DNA of 64,000 bases, taken from assembly GCF_021347895.1 (NCBI RefSeq), contig NC_067117.1:35408067-35472066 (forward strand). Direction: 5' to 3'. The position numbers were made by a program, and so were the translations under genes. The notes beneath the pieces are model-generated. The model was not told the origin of the DNA and did no database searches. It saw only the letters and a list, made by a program, of their open reading frames with translations. Origin of the DNA: Acanthochromis polyacanthus (lineage: Eukaryota; Chordata; Actinopteri; Pomacentridae). Positions 1 to 12,800 of the stretch are shown in pieces (the first letter of the stretch is position 1; each line of letters opens with the position of its first letter).

Positions 1-3000
1 TATTAAGTCCTTAGGAAAATGCTGAAGAATTATTAAGAATTATTTTGTGTACTATAGCAAATATAATTTTGTGTTATACAACTGATCTTCAAATTCAATA
101 TGTTTTTGCTTTCATTTATTTTTGCTTCAGCTTAGTTAATAAATATATAAACAGACGGACGTTTAACATCAACTACTGTAGGTATGAGCTGAACCATTTT
201 TAATTACAGCCTGTCATCTCTCCAACTCCCGGGCAGAGACAATTCTTTTGAGTTTTTGAGCTTTAAATTAAATTTAATTATAGCACATAATCTTTTAATA
301 CATGCCAGCCTGACATTCTCATGCTCCATTACTTGGAGACTAGATGGCAAATAAGGACCAACATTAGCTTCAAGCATCAAGCCTGTAGCTGTCAACCCTT
401 TTACCCTCCGCATGTCATACAGCTGACATACGCATTAATGCAGTTGTCTTTTTGAATAAATTATTGAAAATTCTTAATTAAAATGTATGATTAACCCACA
501 CTGTCAAGGCTGTTCACCTTAACAGTGTGGGTTTAGAAGCGTGGTTCTGGAAAACGATCAGCAGTTTTTACAGAAAAGCATGAATCTAAGTAGCTTTAAT
601 ACATAAAGACTCATTGCAGTGTTTGCATCAATATTATTATTATAGCATAGTGAGATTCTATTTTAATTTTGTCTCTTGTATTTACCCTCCTGTCAACCTT
701 ATAATAGCAGTATCATATAATAAATTAGGTGGAGCATCACTGCAGTACTTGACAGTTTGTCTAAAACTAATGCGCCTGCAAAGATGTTAAATTATTTTGT
801 TTTATTTAAGTAATTGTACTTTATTCTGTATTCTTCTGTTTATGTGCACTTGGACATAGAAATACTGTTTGTCTTAAGGGAAGAGACTGGATTGAATGCC
901 AAAATATGCTATTTGACAACGTAAGTGTATGTTTTCTATAACTCTGTTATCATTAAACATTATTTTTTTAACTTACTGTATTGAACATCCACAACATAAC
1001 ACCAAAAACATACAGCAAATGTTAATAAGATAGCAAACAGCCACAGTCCCTTCATCTGCTGAGTCACACTCCTATTTCAGTTGTTATGTAAAGACTTTGC
1101 TGGTTTTACTGATTGAGCTATTACAGATCTGTCATCACCTTTACCAAACAATTAAGTCTGTTGAACCACTGGCACCAGAAAGGTCTCCTCACAGCTTTTT
1201 AAATCCCCCTCTGACATTTTCTCACACCAACAGCACCCAAACGGGGTTATCTGCTAAGCAGTGCCGTCAACCACAGCTTTCTAATGACCCCCTACTACCT
1301 GCTGACCTTGTCAACAAGATAAGTGCCAGCCAGTCAAGTCAAAGCCGAAATAAAAGGGGATAAAAACTGAAAGGCTATCCTTGAGAGAGGTAAATCTAAC
1401 TCACAACATGACCTTATTTTTATCTGTGGTGTCTGCGAGGAGCCAGCCTGGAAAAAGAGAAGTCTAAAAACAGTGTGTTTCTATGTCAACAGCAAACAAG
1501 ATCATTTTCCTCAGTCATATCTTTTACGTTGGAACTACAGTGAGTCATTGGGAGTGCCTGATTTAAGTGTGACATCATCAGCAGCATCATTGATTCTGGG
1601 TTCCAACATGTTTTGCTTTGACTTGTTGGGCCTGTTTCAGTGTGTTGTGGTAAGTCTGACTGGTATCTCTGGTTACATAAAGCTACATTCAGAGTTTTCC
1701 TTTGACCTCAGCAGATGTAGGAGGAGGACTGCCAATTAAAATTACAGATTGGTTCTAGCAGACGTGGAAATTAGAAACATTGAATTAATTAAAAAAAAAG
1801 TCGGAAAATCAATCAACAGTATGTTTAATTCACAAAACAAGACAAATCATAGCCTGTTACAAATGAGAAGCTGGACTCATATAAACACACCCTTGCTCCA
1901 CAACTCTCAAAGCAGGCTTAACTTACTTTGTCTGGTATGAACAGAGACTGATGTAACTAAGTCTATTAAATTACTTCTTCCTTCTTTCTGCTCAGTTATA
2001 CAAATTTTTATGGTATTTCACTGAGCTGCAACAGAAGGGAATAGTGTTAAAAGTTGATCCACACCAAAAGCCTAAGTTAAAAGCTCATCATCATCGACAG
2101 GAGCATAACAATGCACACTTTCATGCAGTCTTTCTTGGAAGGCATTCATTGTATAACATACACTTGTGCACACGCACAGTGCGAGAAATAAGCTAGAATA
2201 AGGCTTTTGAATATCACTCAAACCTCTTTCGCTGCCAGACACATTCTAACGTCAGAGAAGTGGAGAGAGTGTTTTTCACTTCAACCATCCATCCATGGAG
2301 CACTCCAGTTAGTCTACGAGCATCTTTATGCTACATTTTAACATTATTATTCACAGTTGCTACTTCTCAGAATATTTTTAGACAAAAGGCGGGTTATCTT
2401 TAAACTGACACTTGTTTTTTGGCCCTCAGAATCAGCCTGCCACACCTTTATACTGAAACCTCATTCCTGCTCTCACTGAGATATGTTTGCATGATGAGTG
2501 TCTGTAAGCTATGAAGCATAAGGACACATGTAATGAGCAGAGTTATACTAAAGTATACGATGTCCCTGACCTGATGTTTTCTACCAAAATAAAAGTGAGA
2601 GTAGTGTGCTCAAGTAAAGCTAATAAACTATATTGTTGAAGGTACTTCCACGAAGAGTTGCTCTATTCGAAACTTCTAAACATTTACATCAAGATCACTG
2701 CCATACAGATAACAGAGTATCTGCACTAGACATCTGTTTTTGGTCTTCTGCCTAGCCCTCAGTGGGAAGCATTTATGACTTGTTTGTCTTAACCTTAAAG
2801 ATCTTCATCCGCTCTACTCATGAGAACAACTTAAAGAGAAGTCTATTAACACTAAGAGGTTTCTCTTTTTTCATTCTCTCTGTCTCTTTCTCGCTCTCTT
2901 TTTACTTTTAAAAAACCACAACATAGTTGTGCCAAACCCACTCTAACAATATGCCTCACATTTTGCATAACAATGGAAGTGATTCAGCAAAGATACATGA

Positions 3001-3297
3001 ATCATAAACAAGACTGTATATGTCCCTTGTTCCAGTCAGGTTTACTCTACAACACCACATGAGTCAGTTCCTTTTCTTGTTTACCTCATGCATAAAACAC
3101 CATCGCTCCCTCTGCCTCCCCCACCATGTGTGTCTGTGTGGCTGGAACAGGATTAAATGGTCTCATGCACGAGAGCATTTCCTGCCCTTAGTGTCATACA
3201 ACAATATGAAGACTGATCATGATCTTGAAAAAATTATGTAATTAAGCCAATAAAAAGTCCAACTGAATGACAAAAAAAAGTTTTTAAAACAAACCTA
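1..3297. other. No gene or named repeat seen
   Basis: AT-rich DNA with only short, unconvincing open frames. I see no splice-bounded coding segment, RNA gene or clear transposon end. It is presumably intergenic DNA downstream of the CCP gene. Confidence 0.5.
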
Positions 3298-3506
3298 CAC
3301 TACCTTTTGAAAGTTTGGGGTCGCTTAAAAGTGTCCTTGTTTTTGAAAGAAAAGCATTTTTTTCAGTTAAGATAACATTAAATTAACCAGAAATACAGTC
3401 CAGACATTGTGCATGTGGTAAATGACTATTCTAGCATGAATAAAAATGTGAGTTTCATGGAAAACATAAAGTTGTCTCAGACCCCAAACGTTTGCATGGT
3501 AGTGTG
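3298..3506. repeat. MITE-A copy 1, internally deleted
   Basis: It begins TA-CACTACC..TTGAAAGTTTGGGGTC and ends CCCCAAACGTTTGCATGGTAGTG. It is about 209 bp against about 355 bp for full copies, so roughly 150 internal bases are missing. The family is non-coding and inserts at TA, which suggests Tc1/mariner mobilisation. Confidence 0.8.
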
Positions 3507-3912
3507 TATTTAGTTTTGACAGCATTTAGGATTATCTTTTGTGTGAATATGAAAACATTTACAATCAATCTGCCATTGGAAAATGTTTGATGATACACAA
3601 AGATCTGTTTTAGCACACTACAAATTATCAACAGCCAAGACAGATAAACAGAAGACACATCAACAGTTAGTATGATTTTGTCATGATAAACTCCTCATCC
3701 TGTCTTCATGAGTATTAATACTTTATCAAGGCATTCAAAACACATTATGTCAAAAAGAAAAATTTTAACACCCTGTGAAAGCAATACTGTAATCCCACAT
3801 TACATTTAATTTATCTAATTTCACAAATTAGATGAACTGAATGCTCCTTAGTTGTGTGTTTATTCATTTAAATGTAGATAGTTCAGAGTAGGAACTGCAA
3901 AAATATTCAAGT

Positions 3913-4270
3913 AACTACATAGCATCAACACCACTGATGGGTGAAGTGGATCATATTAACAATGGAAGCTATAGCCGCCACACCACAACCACAACTTGGG
4001 AATGGCTTGAGGAATATGACTAACAGGTGTTGAGCAGGCCTCTGGATTCCCCAGATCCCAATCCGATCAAGCGTCCACAGAACGCACTGGAACAAGTCTG
4101 ATCCACAGAAATCCCATCCTGCAACCCACTGAACGCAAACAATCCACCACCAGTGTCTCAGTGCCAGACACCACAGGACACCCCTAGAGTTCAAGCTCAG
4201 AGCTGTTTCAGTGGTACAATGGACCTACACCATATTAGCCAGGTGGTTTTAATGTTGTGGCTGATCAGTG
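3913..4270 (+). mobile_element. Tc1-like element B1, deleted copy with transposase 3' fossil
   Basis: The right TIR (GTTGTGGCTGATCAGTG then TA) is intact and the left end is degraded. The interior keeps the end of a Tc1-type transposase (GGAATGGCTTGAGGAATATG for the EWLEEY region, then the CCAGATCCCAATCCGATC block). Stops and deletions make it non-functional. The same family occurs at 12405 and 36352. Confidence 0.75.
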
Positions 4271-4311
4271 TATGAGAGGTTTTCTTGTTTGTTTTTGTTT
4301 CAATAAATGTA

Positions 4312-4673
4312 CACTACTGTTCAAATGTTAGGGTCACCCAGACAATTTCATGCTTTCCACAAAAAGTCATGCTTTCATTCATGTGCTAACATAATTGCAC
4401 AAGGGTTTCTAATCATCGGTTAGCCTGTCAACACCTTTAGCTAACACAATGTACCATTAGAACACAGGAGTGATGTCTGCTGGAAATGTTCCTCTGTAAC
4501 CCTATGGAGATATTCCATTAAAATCAGCTGTTTCCAGCAAGAATAGTCATTTACCACTTTAACAATGTATAGACTGTATTTCTGACTAATTTAATGTTAT
4601 CTTTATTGAAAAAAATGCTTTTCTTTCAAAAATAAGAACAGTTCTAAGTGACCCCAAACTTTTGAAGGTAGCA
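4312..4673. repeat. MITE-A copy 2
   Basis: A full-length member with TIRs CACTACTGTTCAAATGTTAG and CCCCAAACTTTTGAAGGTAG. It is flanked by TA, about 362 bp long, and lies 40 bp after Tc1-like element B1. Confidence 0.85.
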
Positions 4674-4984
4674 TATGGATAAAAATTGTTTCTTGTTTCA
4701 CTGTTAGAGAGCGGTTGTTGTTTTGATCTAAAAAAAAATGTTTAAAATATTTTCAAAGAATCAGTAACTGGATCACCACAAAGAGGCTGGGGAGAGCTGT
4801 CATCAGCCTGTTCCTGCTCTTCCCAAACCGGATAGGGACTCATTTAGATCCAACGGAAAATGAATATGTGCTGGGTAAAATATTGCTACCGGCATGCGAA
4901 ACTTTTACAACTCCAGTTTTTATGATTTCCACATCGTGAAACAAAAATTCTTTGATGTTATTGACTTCCTGAAAACTGTATATT

Positions 4985-5242
4985 CTGAAAGTGAAGAGTT
5001 CATTTGCAAAAACAGGTAACTCAGTTTTCAGAAAACTATTTTTTTTATTGTTTACTTGAGATAATAATAATAATAACACTAATAATTTATTTTTTCTCTA
5101 TTTTGTCATGTATTTTTCGACTGAGTCAAATCCACTCAACTTCAATTTGATTGATATTATCTCAAGTAAACAATAAAAAATAAGTTTTCTGAAAATTTAT
5201 CAAAATGGATTTATCTCTTTTTGCAAATGAACTCTTCAAGTG
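4985..5242. repeat. Fold-back (inverted repeat) element
   Basis: The left arm at about 4987-5070 (GAAGAGTTCATTTGC, TTTATTGTTTACTTGAGATA) is repeated in inverse orientation at about 5150-5242 (TATCTCAAGTAAACAATAAA, GCAAATGAACTCTTC). The arms are about 75-90 bp around an AT-rich loop. It is non-coding and its family is unknown. Confidence 0.7.
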
Positions 5243-5848
5243 TTTTTAGGGATTCTGAAAGTGATGCTATAACATGAGTCAGGATGGGTGTGTTACTCTA
5301 CTTCTGCAATGGAAAAACAGGATTTAAAGAGAAGGAGGAATCACTTTTGCTGGTTTAGTTGAGTGGAACACTTTACAGAGGGAGGACACCCAGTACATTT
5401 CCTGCTGTCATCAAGGCGATAGGTCACTCCACTCCCCGTGCTGAGGGCACATCTGAAAAAGACTGTTGAAGCAACACTAAAAGGGAATTACAGTTGTTAG
5501 TCATTAGATCTTATAAATAGTACACTAACTGGATTACATCCACATTATTAGTTAATTGTAAAACATGATTATAGTTGCAAAGCTGGACTATTGGTCCACT
5601 GATGAGTGTGAACTGAATGAGATTCAATAAGAAACTAGGTGATAGTTTACATTTTTAGCAATGATAGCAGCTCGTTTGAGGGATTCCATGTTGATCTGAA
5701 ACATACACTACCAGTCAAAAGTTTGGACACACTTCATTCAATGTTTTTTATTTAATTATTATGTACATTGTAGATTAATACTGAAGTCATAAAAACTATA
5801 AAAGAATATGTCTGGAATTATGTTGTTAACAATAAAGTGTTAATCTTC

Positions 5849-7443
5849 AGTATTCAGACCCCTTGAAAATTTTCACTCTCTGTGTCATTGCAGCCATTTG
5901 CCAAAATCAAAAAAGTTCATTTTATTTCTCATTAATGTACACTCAGCACCCCACTTTGACAGAAAAAAACAGAAATGTAGAAATTTTTGCAAATTTATTA
6001 AAAAAGAAAAACTGAAATATCACATGGTCAGAAGTATTCAGACCCTGTGCTCAGTATTGAGTAGAAGCACCCTTTTCAGCTGGTACAGCCATGAGTCTTC
6101 TTGGGAATGACGCAACAAGTTTTTCACACCTGGATTTGGGGATTCTCTGCCATTCTTCCTTTCAGATCCTCTCCAGTTCTGTCAGGTTGGATGGTGAACG
6201 TTGGTGGACAGACATTTTGAGGTCTCTCCAGAGATGCTCAATTGGGTTTAGGTCAGGGCTCTGGCTGTTCTGAAGCCACTCCTTTGTTATTTTAGCTGTG
6301 TGCTTAGGGTCATTGTCCTGTTGAAAGGTGAACCTTCGGCCCAGTCTGAGGTCCTGAGCACTCTGGAAGAGGTTTTCCTCCAGGATATCTCTGTACTTGG
6401 CCGCATTCATCCTTCCTTCCATTGCAACCAGTCGTCCTGTCCCTGCAGCTGAAAAACACCCCCACAACATGATGCTCCCACCACCATGTTTCACTGTAGG
6501 GATTGTATTGGGTAGGTGATGAGCAGTGCCTGGTTTTCTCCACACATACCGCTTAGAATTAACACCAAAAAGTTCAATCTTGGTCTCATCAGACCAGAGA
6601 ATCTTATTTCTCATAGTCTGGGAGTCCTTCATGTGTTTTTTGGCAAACTCTATGCGGGCTTTCATGTGTCTTACACTGAGGAGAGGCTTCCATCGGGCCA
6701 CTCTGCCATAAAGCCCCGACTGGTGGAGGGCTGCAGTGATAGTCGACTTTGTGGAACTTTCTCCTATCTCCCGACTGCATCTCTGGAGCTCAGCCACAGT
6801 GATCTTTGGGTTCTTCTTTACCTCTCTCACCAAGGCTCTTCTCCCACCATTGCGCAGTTTGGCTGGACGGCCAGGTCTAGGAAGAGTTGTGGTCGTCCCA
6901 AATTTCTTCCATTTGAGGATTATGGAGGCCACTGTGCTCTGAGGAACCTTGAGAAAATTCAGAAATTCTTTTGTAACCTTGGCCAGATCTGTGCCTTGCC
7001 ACAATTCTGTCTCTGAGCTCCTTGGGCAGTTCCTTGGACCTCATGATTCTCATTTGCTCTGACATGCACTGTGAACTGTAAGGTCTTATATAGACAGGTG
7101 TGTGCCTTTCCTAATCAAGTCCAATCAGTTTAATTAAACACAGCTGGACTCCAATAAAGAAGCAGAACCATCTCGAGGAGGATCAGAAGAAATGGACAGC
7201 ATGTGAGTTAAATATGAATGTCGCTGCACAGGGTCTGAATACTTATGATCATGTGATATTTCAGTTTTTCTTTTTTAATAAGTTTGCAAAAATTTCTACA
7301 TTTCTGTTTTTTTTTCTGTCAAGATGGGGTGCTGAGTGTACATTAATGAGAAATAAAATGATTTTTTTTTATTTTGGCAAATGACTGCAATGACACAGAG
7401 AGTGAAAACTTTCAAGGGGTCTGAATACTTTCCGTACCCACTG
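5849..7443 (-). mobile_element. Tc1/mariner transposon with long inverted repeats, left tip deleted
   Basis: Long inverted repeats lie at about 5851-6010 and 7250-7443. The right end is intact (TTTCCGTACCCACTG-TA). Compared with the copy at 18380, the left end lacks the first 18 bases of the TIR. The element carries a damaged transposase on the minus strand and cannot move on its own. Confidence 0.88.
6051..7065 (-). pseudogene. Tc1 transposase pseudogene
   Basis: An N-terminal segment from 7065 (SKELPKELRDRIVARHRSGQ) and the main segment (KVPQSTVASIILKWKKFG, GRPAKL, LWSDETKIELFG, FQQDNDPKHTAK, SPDLNPIEHLW) are Tc1 transposase. There are three lesions: a frameshift near residue 37, an in-frame TGA after LTELERI, and a deletion of about 9-10 residues between EWLQN and SQSPD that shortens the DD34E spacing. 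The remaining tail reads on to TGA at 6051. Confidence 0.92.
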
Positions 7444-7502
7444 TATAAATGAAAAAAAGCACTGAATGACAAGGTATGTCCAAACTTTTGATTGGTAATG
7501 TA

Positions 7503-9841
7503 TGAGATGCTATTTGATTTACAATGATTAAATAGTGTATGGGCTTCCTAGATCCCAAGAGGATGAATCCTACTCACTGACCACTGACCAGAGACATCCA
7601 TTCATATCTGTATTTGGTTTTGATTGGATGGTTTGAAATGAAATTCTCTATCTCTCTTAGAATTTGTCGTGATACCTTTAATTTCTCTATTCTTTCTAAA
7701 TATTACTTACAAATACCTAGAAAACTTTTTTAGAATGCATCCTCATCAGCCTCAGCTGTTGTTTTTGTTCTAATTAGCAAATGTTAATATGGCACTATGT
7801 CAAACTGTGTTGGTATTCGGCTCAAAGCACCACTGTGTGTGAGCACATCCTCATGAACCTCATAAAGTGGCTGTAGACTGTTAGTCTTGCTCTGTGCGCT
7901 TGTTGTCTCTCTTCTGTATTATCCAACATCAGCAGCCTGTCTGCCTGTTTTGGCCTTGAGCCAGTTCATTCCGACTGAAGATGTGAAAAATCACTCAAAC
8001 AGCTGGGTGCTGTGTTTTTAGCCAATGTTAAACTAGAGAAAGTGGTCTTTTTGTGGAGACCTCGGCTGAGCTGTGGATTTTTCATGCAATACAACAACAT
8101 GGCTCAGTGATGTGTGATTCATAGCAAAGACATAGAAAATACTTGTTAGGATTAATTAATTGTTGGTTTTGGTCTTTTCACTGGTATGTTGTCAATAAGA
8201 ATCCCATCCTTTTAATCCCCTTATGAAAGTCCACAGACAGATGGATATGGCTCCAGTGTGACCAACAATGTGGGCTCTACCATACATAAGTGCTTTTTTT
8301 TTTTTTTACTTTCTGGGGGCGCTGAGGGTGGAGGATGGTTGAAGACGACAAATACAACCACTGTTGTCAAAGGCGTCTGTAGTCTCGCTCAGTCAACCCA
8401 TTCAGCAATAAGGCTTCTGAGAACAACTGCAAATCCCTCCCCTCTGGTAATTAACTATCTGCTCTCATAACTAAGATGGATAATTACCATAATGAATTCA
8501 TATCCTGTTTATGGCCATGTTTTTCTCTTCACAATTAATCCAGTCATTCCACAAAAAGCTCAGGTCTTTCACCCACACAAGGAAACTGTAAAACTACAGC
8601 AGGAATGATTTACTGAAACCTGCTGGTTCTCCAGGCTCCATAAATCCTCTCTGTTGATCCCAAAAAAGGCTCAGAAATCTCTGGCTCAACAGCAGACCAG
8701 GGCACAATGAGACAGTGTCATCACATTTTATTATGGGGCTTTTCTCTGTACTGGTCCACACCCCAGGCAGGATAATGGTTCGCTCCTATTCTGCTGGCAC
8801 AACAGTGAATGTATTCATTGAGTCTCCTCTATGGGACAAAACATACTTTTTAGGATGTCAAAAATGTTTTAATCTGTGCTTTAAAGCATTCCTTTCTGAA
8901 TATAAACATTCCTGCTTTTACATATGTTTTGCTGTCCATTGTAAAATAGCAATGACTTAGTTTGAACTTTTTCTAGTAAAATCTTCTTTCATATCTGGTT
9001 GTAAACATTTTGTATAAAAAGTAATTCTCAGCTGTAGCTGCAATAACAGTATCACAAATGCAAATGCAAATGAAATGAATGGTTGAGCATTTTCAAAGTT
9101 CTGTCACATCAGAATGAGCCCTTTCACGTCTACATTCAAGGTCAAAAACATTCTTATCCTCTTTCTGAGAATTTCCCCTCACATCACGTTTAACATGGCA
9201 GATTATGCAGTGCTTCGCTGAAGGTAGGAAATTTATAACGGATTCTTTCCTCATGAAAGGAGGTTTCCCATTTTTTTTGGACAGCTTACTGAAAGAAGCC
9301 CAGAACAATAGACAATGATGAAAAGAAAGTCAGGAGGCGAAGAATGTAACTGATTGTATCTTTATCAGAGACCACTTCAGTCTGCAAACTGAATTAACCA
9401 CATTGTGTGCCTCTTGAATCCCTTATGTTACAGTTCTGTCCTAATAAAACAGCCCATTAAGAACATGTAAACTTTTGGCCACAAGATTTATCAATTAAAA
9501 TACTGTAAAAACAATACTGCAATACTTTGTAACACAAGAAGGCAATGTTTAAGTGTTTACTCCAGTTTCCAGCATAAATAATACAAACAATAATACTAAA
9601 GTGGAATAAAATATTTACAATTTTATGTTAAAATATTGCGTCGATAAAAACATAATCACAAAAAGTGCTTTGAATCACAGGAGCTCATATTTCCCCTTAA
9701 ATGATGATAATTTACAGCAGGTTTGATGATCTGCCATTTGAAGTGCAACAATATTGAAAGTGAGTTCTCTTTTTGTTCCACTGACTCAGAGAGGTGCTGC
9801 TACAGTTTCTTGGCACGTCCTCCTGCGATCACAGATGCTCT
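7503..9841. other. No gene seen; may include the 3' UTR of the CCP gene
   Basis: No splice-bounded coding exons or clear transposon ends are visible. The part next to 9841 is downstream of the CCP gene stop and may be 3' UTR, with a possible minus-strand AATAAA at 8727-8732. Confidence 0.4.
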
Positions 9842-9872
9842 TTAACAGATAGGGGCTGTTCCATTTGCAAAG
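9842..9872 (-). CDS. CCP gene exon 12: short cytoplasmic tail and stop
   Basis: The acceptor is ttcttgtcaacaccag. The exon completes the glycine codon and encodes FANGTAPIC before TAA at 9844-9842. The frame match and good polypyrimidine tract support it. With so few codons, an alternative or extra tail exon between 9.9 and 11.3 kb cannot be excluded. The 3' UTR runs towards lower coordinates; a minus-strand AATAAA at 8727-8732 is a possible but unproven end. Confidence 0.5.
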
Positions 9873-12800
9873 CTGGTGTTGACAAGAAATGAAGAAAAAA
9901 AGTGTTTAGGTTCAGTGTTATCTCCATGATAGTGCAAAATAAACTAAATCTTACACCATTTATGTGTTTTCTGGCTTTGCTATGATAAAATAACAACACT
10001 AGTATTAATAATTCCCACTGTAGAACTGGAATAAGTAAACATTTTGATGGTTGAATGGTAATAAAGACACAGGAATTGGCAGATACCTGAGTGAGGCAGG
10101 CAATCTAAAGATTTTGGAACTGTAATAACTCCGGCTTCAGGTCTTCTCTGGTGTCATATGAGCTATGGTGCCATCAAATAAGGAATTTGTGTCAGAATGA
10201 TTGAGTTACGTATTTTTTCTGTTAAGATTTTATTAGTTTACCAAATGGTGTTTTATTGCATTTCAAATTAGCATTCCACAGTGTTAAGTGTTAGTTATTG
10301 CACCTTATTACTCCGTCAAAGAGCACGGCAGAGTTACGTGACGATCGGCATACGTTTGTCCTTCTGTGAACCTGTCTTTGTCTGTTTGTTCATTAGCAAC
10401 ATTACTCAAAAACGGACTAACGGATTTGAATGAAATATTCTGGGAAGGTCAGATATGACATAAGGATCAAATGATTAGGTTTTGGCAGTGATCCGGCTTA
10501 TAGTCTGGATCCATGGATTTGTTAAAGATTTCTGTATCATTGTGAAATAACGGCACAGTGTCACTGTAACCATGACAACAAGTGAACACTACGTCAGCTG
10601 CCTGCTGATGATCACATGATTGCGATCCTATGACAAATCTACCACTGCAGACTTATCCATTGGAAACACCTGAGCAGCCTTGGCAGAGTACTGCGCTCCC
10701 TGAATGCTTTTCTTGCATTGTAAATGAGATATCCACATTTAATCAAAGTTTCTCTGGACAAAACTGAGCGATTTGATTTAAGATGAAGTTGATCATCTGT
10801 AGGTGAAAGCTCTCTACTATCCAGCAAAATGGCAAAACCATAAATCATGAATATGTCTACATGGTTTTGAACTTTTCTGAAGTTGTTTTTTAAAAACATC
10901 CAGATTCCTTCCAGCCTCAAGAGAATAAAACTGTAAATGCTGATTTGTATGTCGCAGCTGGCATTATTATAGGATTTCCTGTTGACTTCCCTTATTCCTC
11001 AGTTGTCCGGAAACACAGACAACTAAATTTCCTTCATCAGCTCAAACATGAAAAAGCAGTGGAGAAATTGTTGCAGGGTTATTACTTTGTTACTTCAGTG
11101 CATGCTGAACAGTTCACAGAAACATGCTAAAATTTGATTATAAGCTGTATATACCTGACTGTGAATTCACATTCTGAGCATGTGTGTAAACCTCAAAACA
11201 AGGACAACGTGGAAAGAGCTAAAGCAGCAGAAGGATAAAAAGCATAATCAAGTATACGCCATGCATAAAAGGAGTGAAAGACAAATACAGGATCTTACCC
11301 TTTTCTCCTCAGTAGAAACTTGTGTATAAAGAACACAAATATAGATACAACTATAAAGAAAATAGAAAAATATATATAGTTTTGCATTTATATTTTAACA
11401 ACAAAATGTTATCAAAGAATGCATTCCAAAGAGAAAATTGTACATTACCTAATGAAACGGCTATTACACTGATTATCACAGGCACATTTCCTGAAAGAGG
11501 ACATGAAAAGGTAAATGCAGAGCAAATAAACACACGTTATTATTTTCTGAAAACTAGGGCTGGGTGACTCACCAGAATCCTTGTTAACATCTTCAATCTC
11601 ATCATAGCTCCCTGAAGGTACAAAACATTATTATTAGTATAGAAACAATTTAAACAACCATGGATAAAACTCAGGCTACATTAGAAACTTGATCAGCACA
11701 TGAAGGATGTTTTGTTACAAATTAAGTATTTCATTTAATGATTTTAACACACTATGCTGACAGTATTTAAATAAATATAGTATCTTTCAAGTTATTTTTC
11801 AGACACACTACCACCCAAAAGTTTGGGGTCACCCAGGCAATTTAATGCTTTCCACGAAAATTCACACTTTCATTCATGTGCTAACATAACTGCACAAGGG
11901 TTTTCTAATCATCTATTAGCCTTTCAACACCATTAGCTAACACAATGTAGCATTAGAACACAGGAGTGATGGTTGCTGGAAATGTTCCTCTGTACCCCTA
12001 TGGAGATATTCTATTAAAATCAGCTGTTTCCAGCTAGAATAGTCATTTACCACATTAACAATGTCAAGACTGGATTTATGATTCATTTAATGTTATCTTC
12101 ACTGACAAAAATGCTTTTTTTTTTCAAAACTAAGGACATTTTTAAGTGACCCCAAACTTTTGAATGGTTGTGTAGGTTTTAATGAATTATTGATACGGCT
12201 AAAGCTTTTTATTTTTATGACTTTGTAAATTTGTTTCTTCTCTCTGTCATTCAGTAAGTGTATGGTAGTGTACACACATCCATCTACCAGTACCTCTACA
12301 GCTCAGTACATGTGTTTGCTTAGTATAAAAAAATACAATTTCCCATTATAGCTCGCAGTTATGACTTATGTTAAATCTTCGCTGTGGCTCAGAGCCAAGA
12401 AACACACTGATCAGCCACAACATTGAAACCACTAGCAAGTGGAAGGATTATTTTGATAGAATGCAATGCTATGCTGAGAAACCTTGATTCCTGGCATTCG
12501 TGGATGTTATTTTGTCCCATATCACCCACCTAAACCTTCTCACAGACCAAACACACTGCCCCCATGGCAACAGCACTCTCTGACAGTCTGCAGGACAATG
12601 TGCCCCACCACACTGCAAAAACTGCTCAGGAATGGTTTGAAGAGCACAACGAAAAGCCTGAGGTACTGGCCAGGCCTCTTAACACCACCAGAGCCCAATC
12701 CGATCAGGCATCCACAGGATATGCCTGAACAAGCCTGATCCACGTAGGACCAAAAGGATGTGCTGCCAACATCCCAGTGCCAAACACCACTAGACACCCT

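Larger units (their letters stand above)
5706..7500. mobile_element. MITE-C copy 1 interrupted by a Tc1 element
   Basis: The outer ends are TA-CACTACCAGTCAAAAGTTT at 5706 and CAAACTTTTGATTGGTAATG-TA at 7500. They match the intact copy at 20694-20902. The Tc1 element at about 5849-7443 sits inside it. The outer family is a non-coding TA-inserting MITE. Confidence 0.8.

Noticed and set aside
1097..1363. 88-codon open frame on the plus strand
   Set aside because: No splice sites, domain, signal peptide or family resemblance; its length is unremarkable for this amount of DNA.
10639..10920. 93-codon open frame on the minus strand in the CCP gene intron
   Set aside because: It partly overlaps an interspersed repeat, matches nothing I know, and does not connect in phase with the flanking exons.
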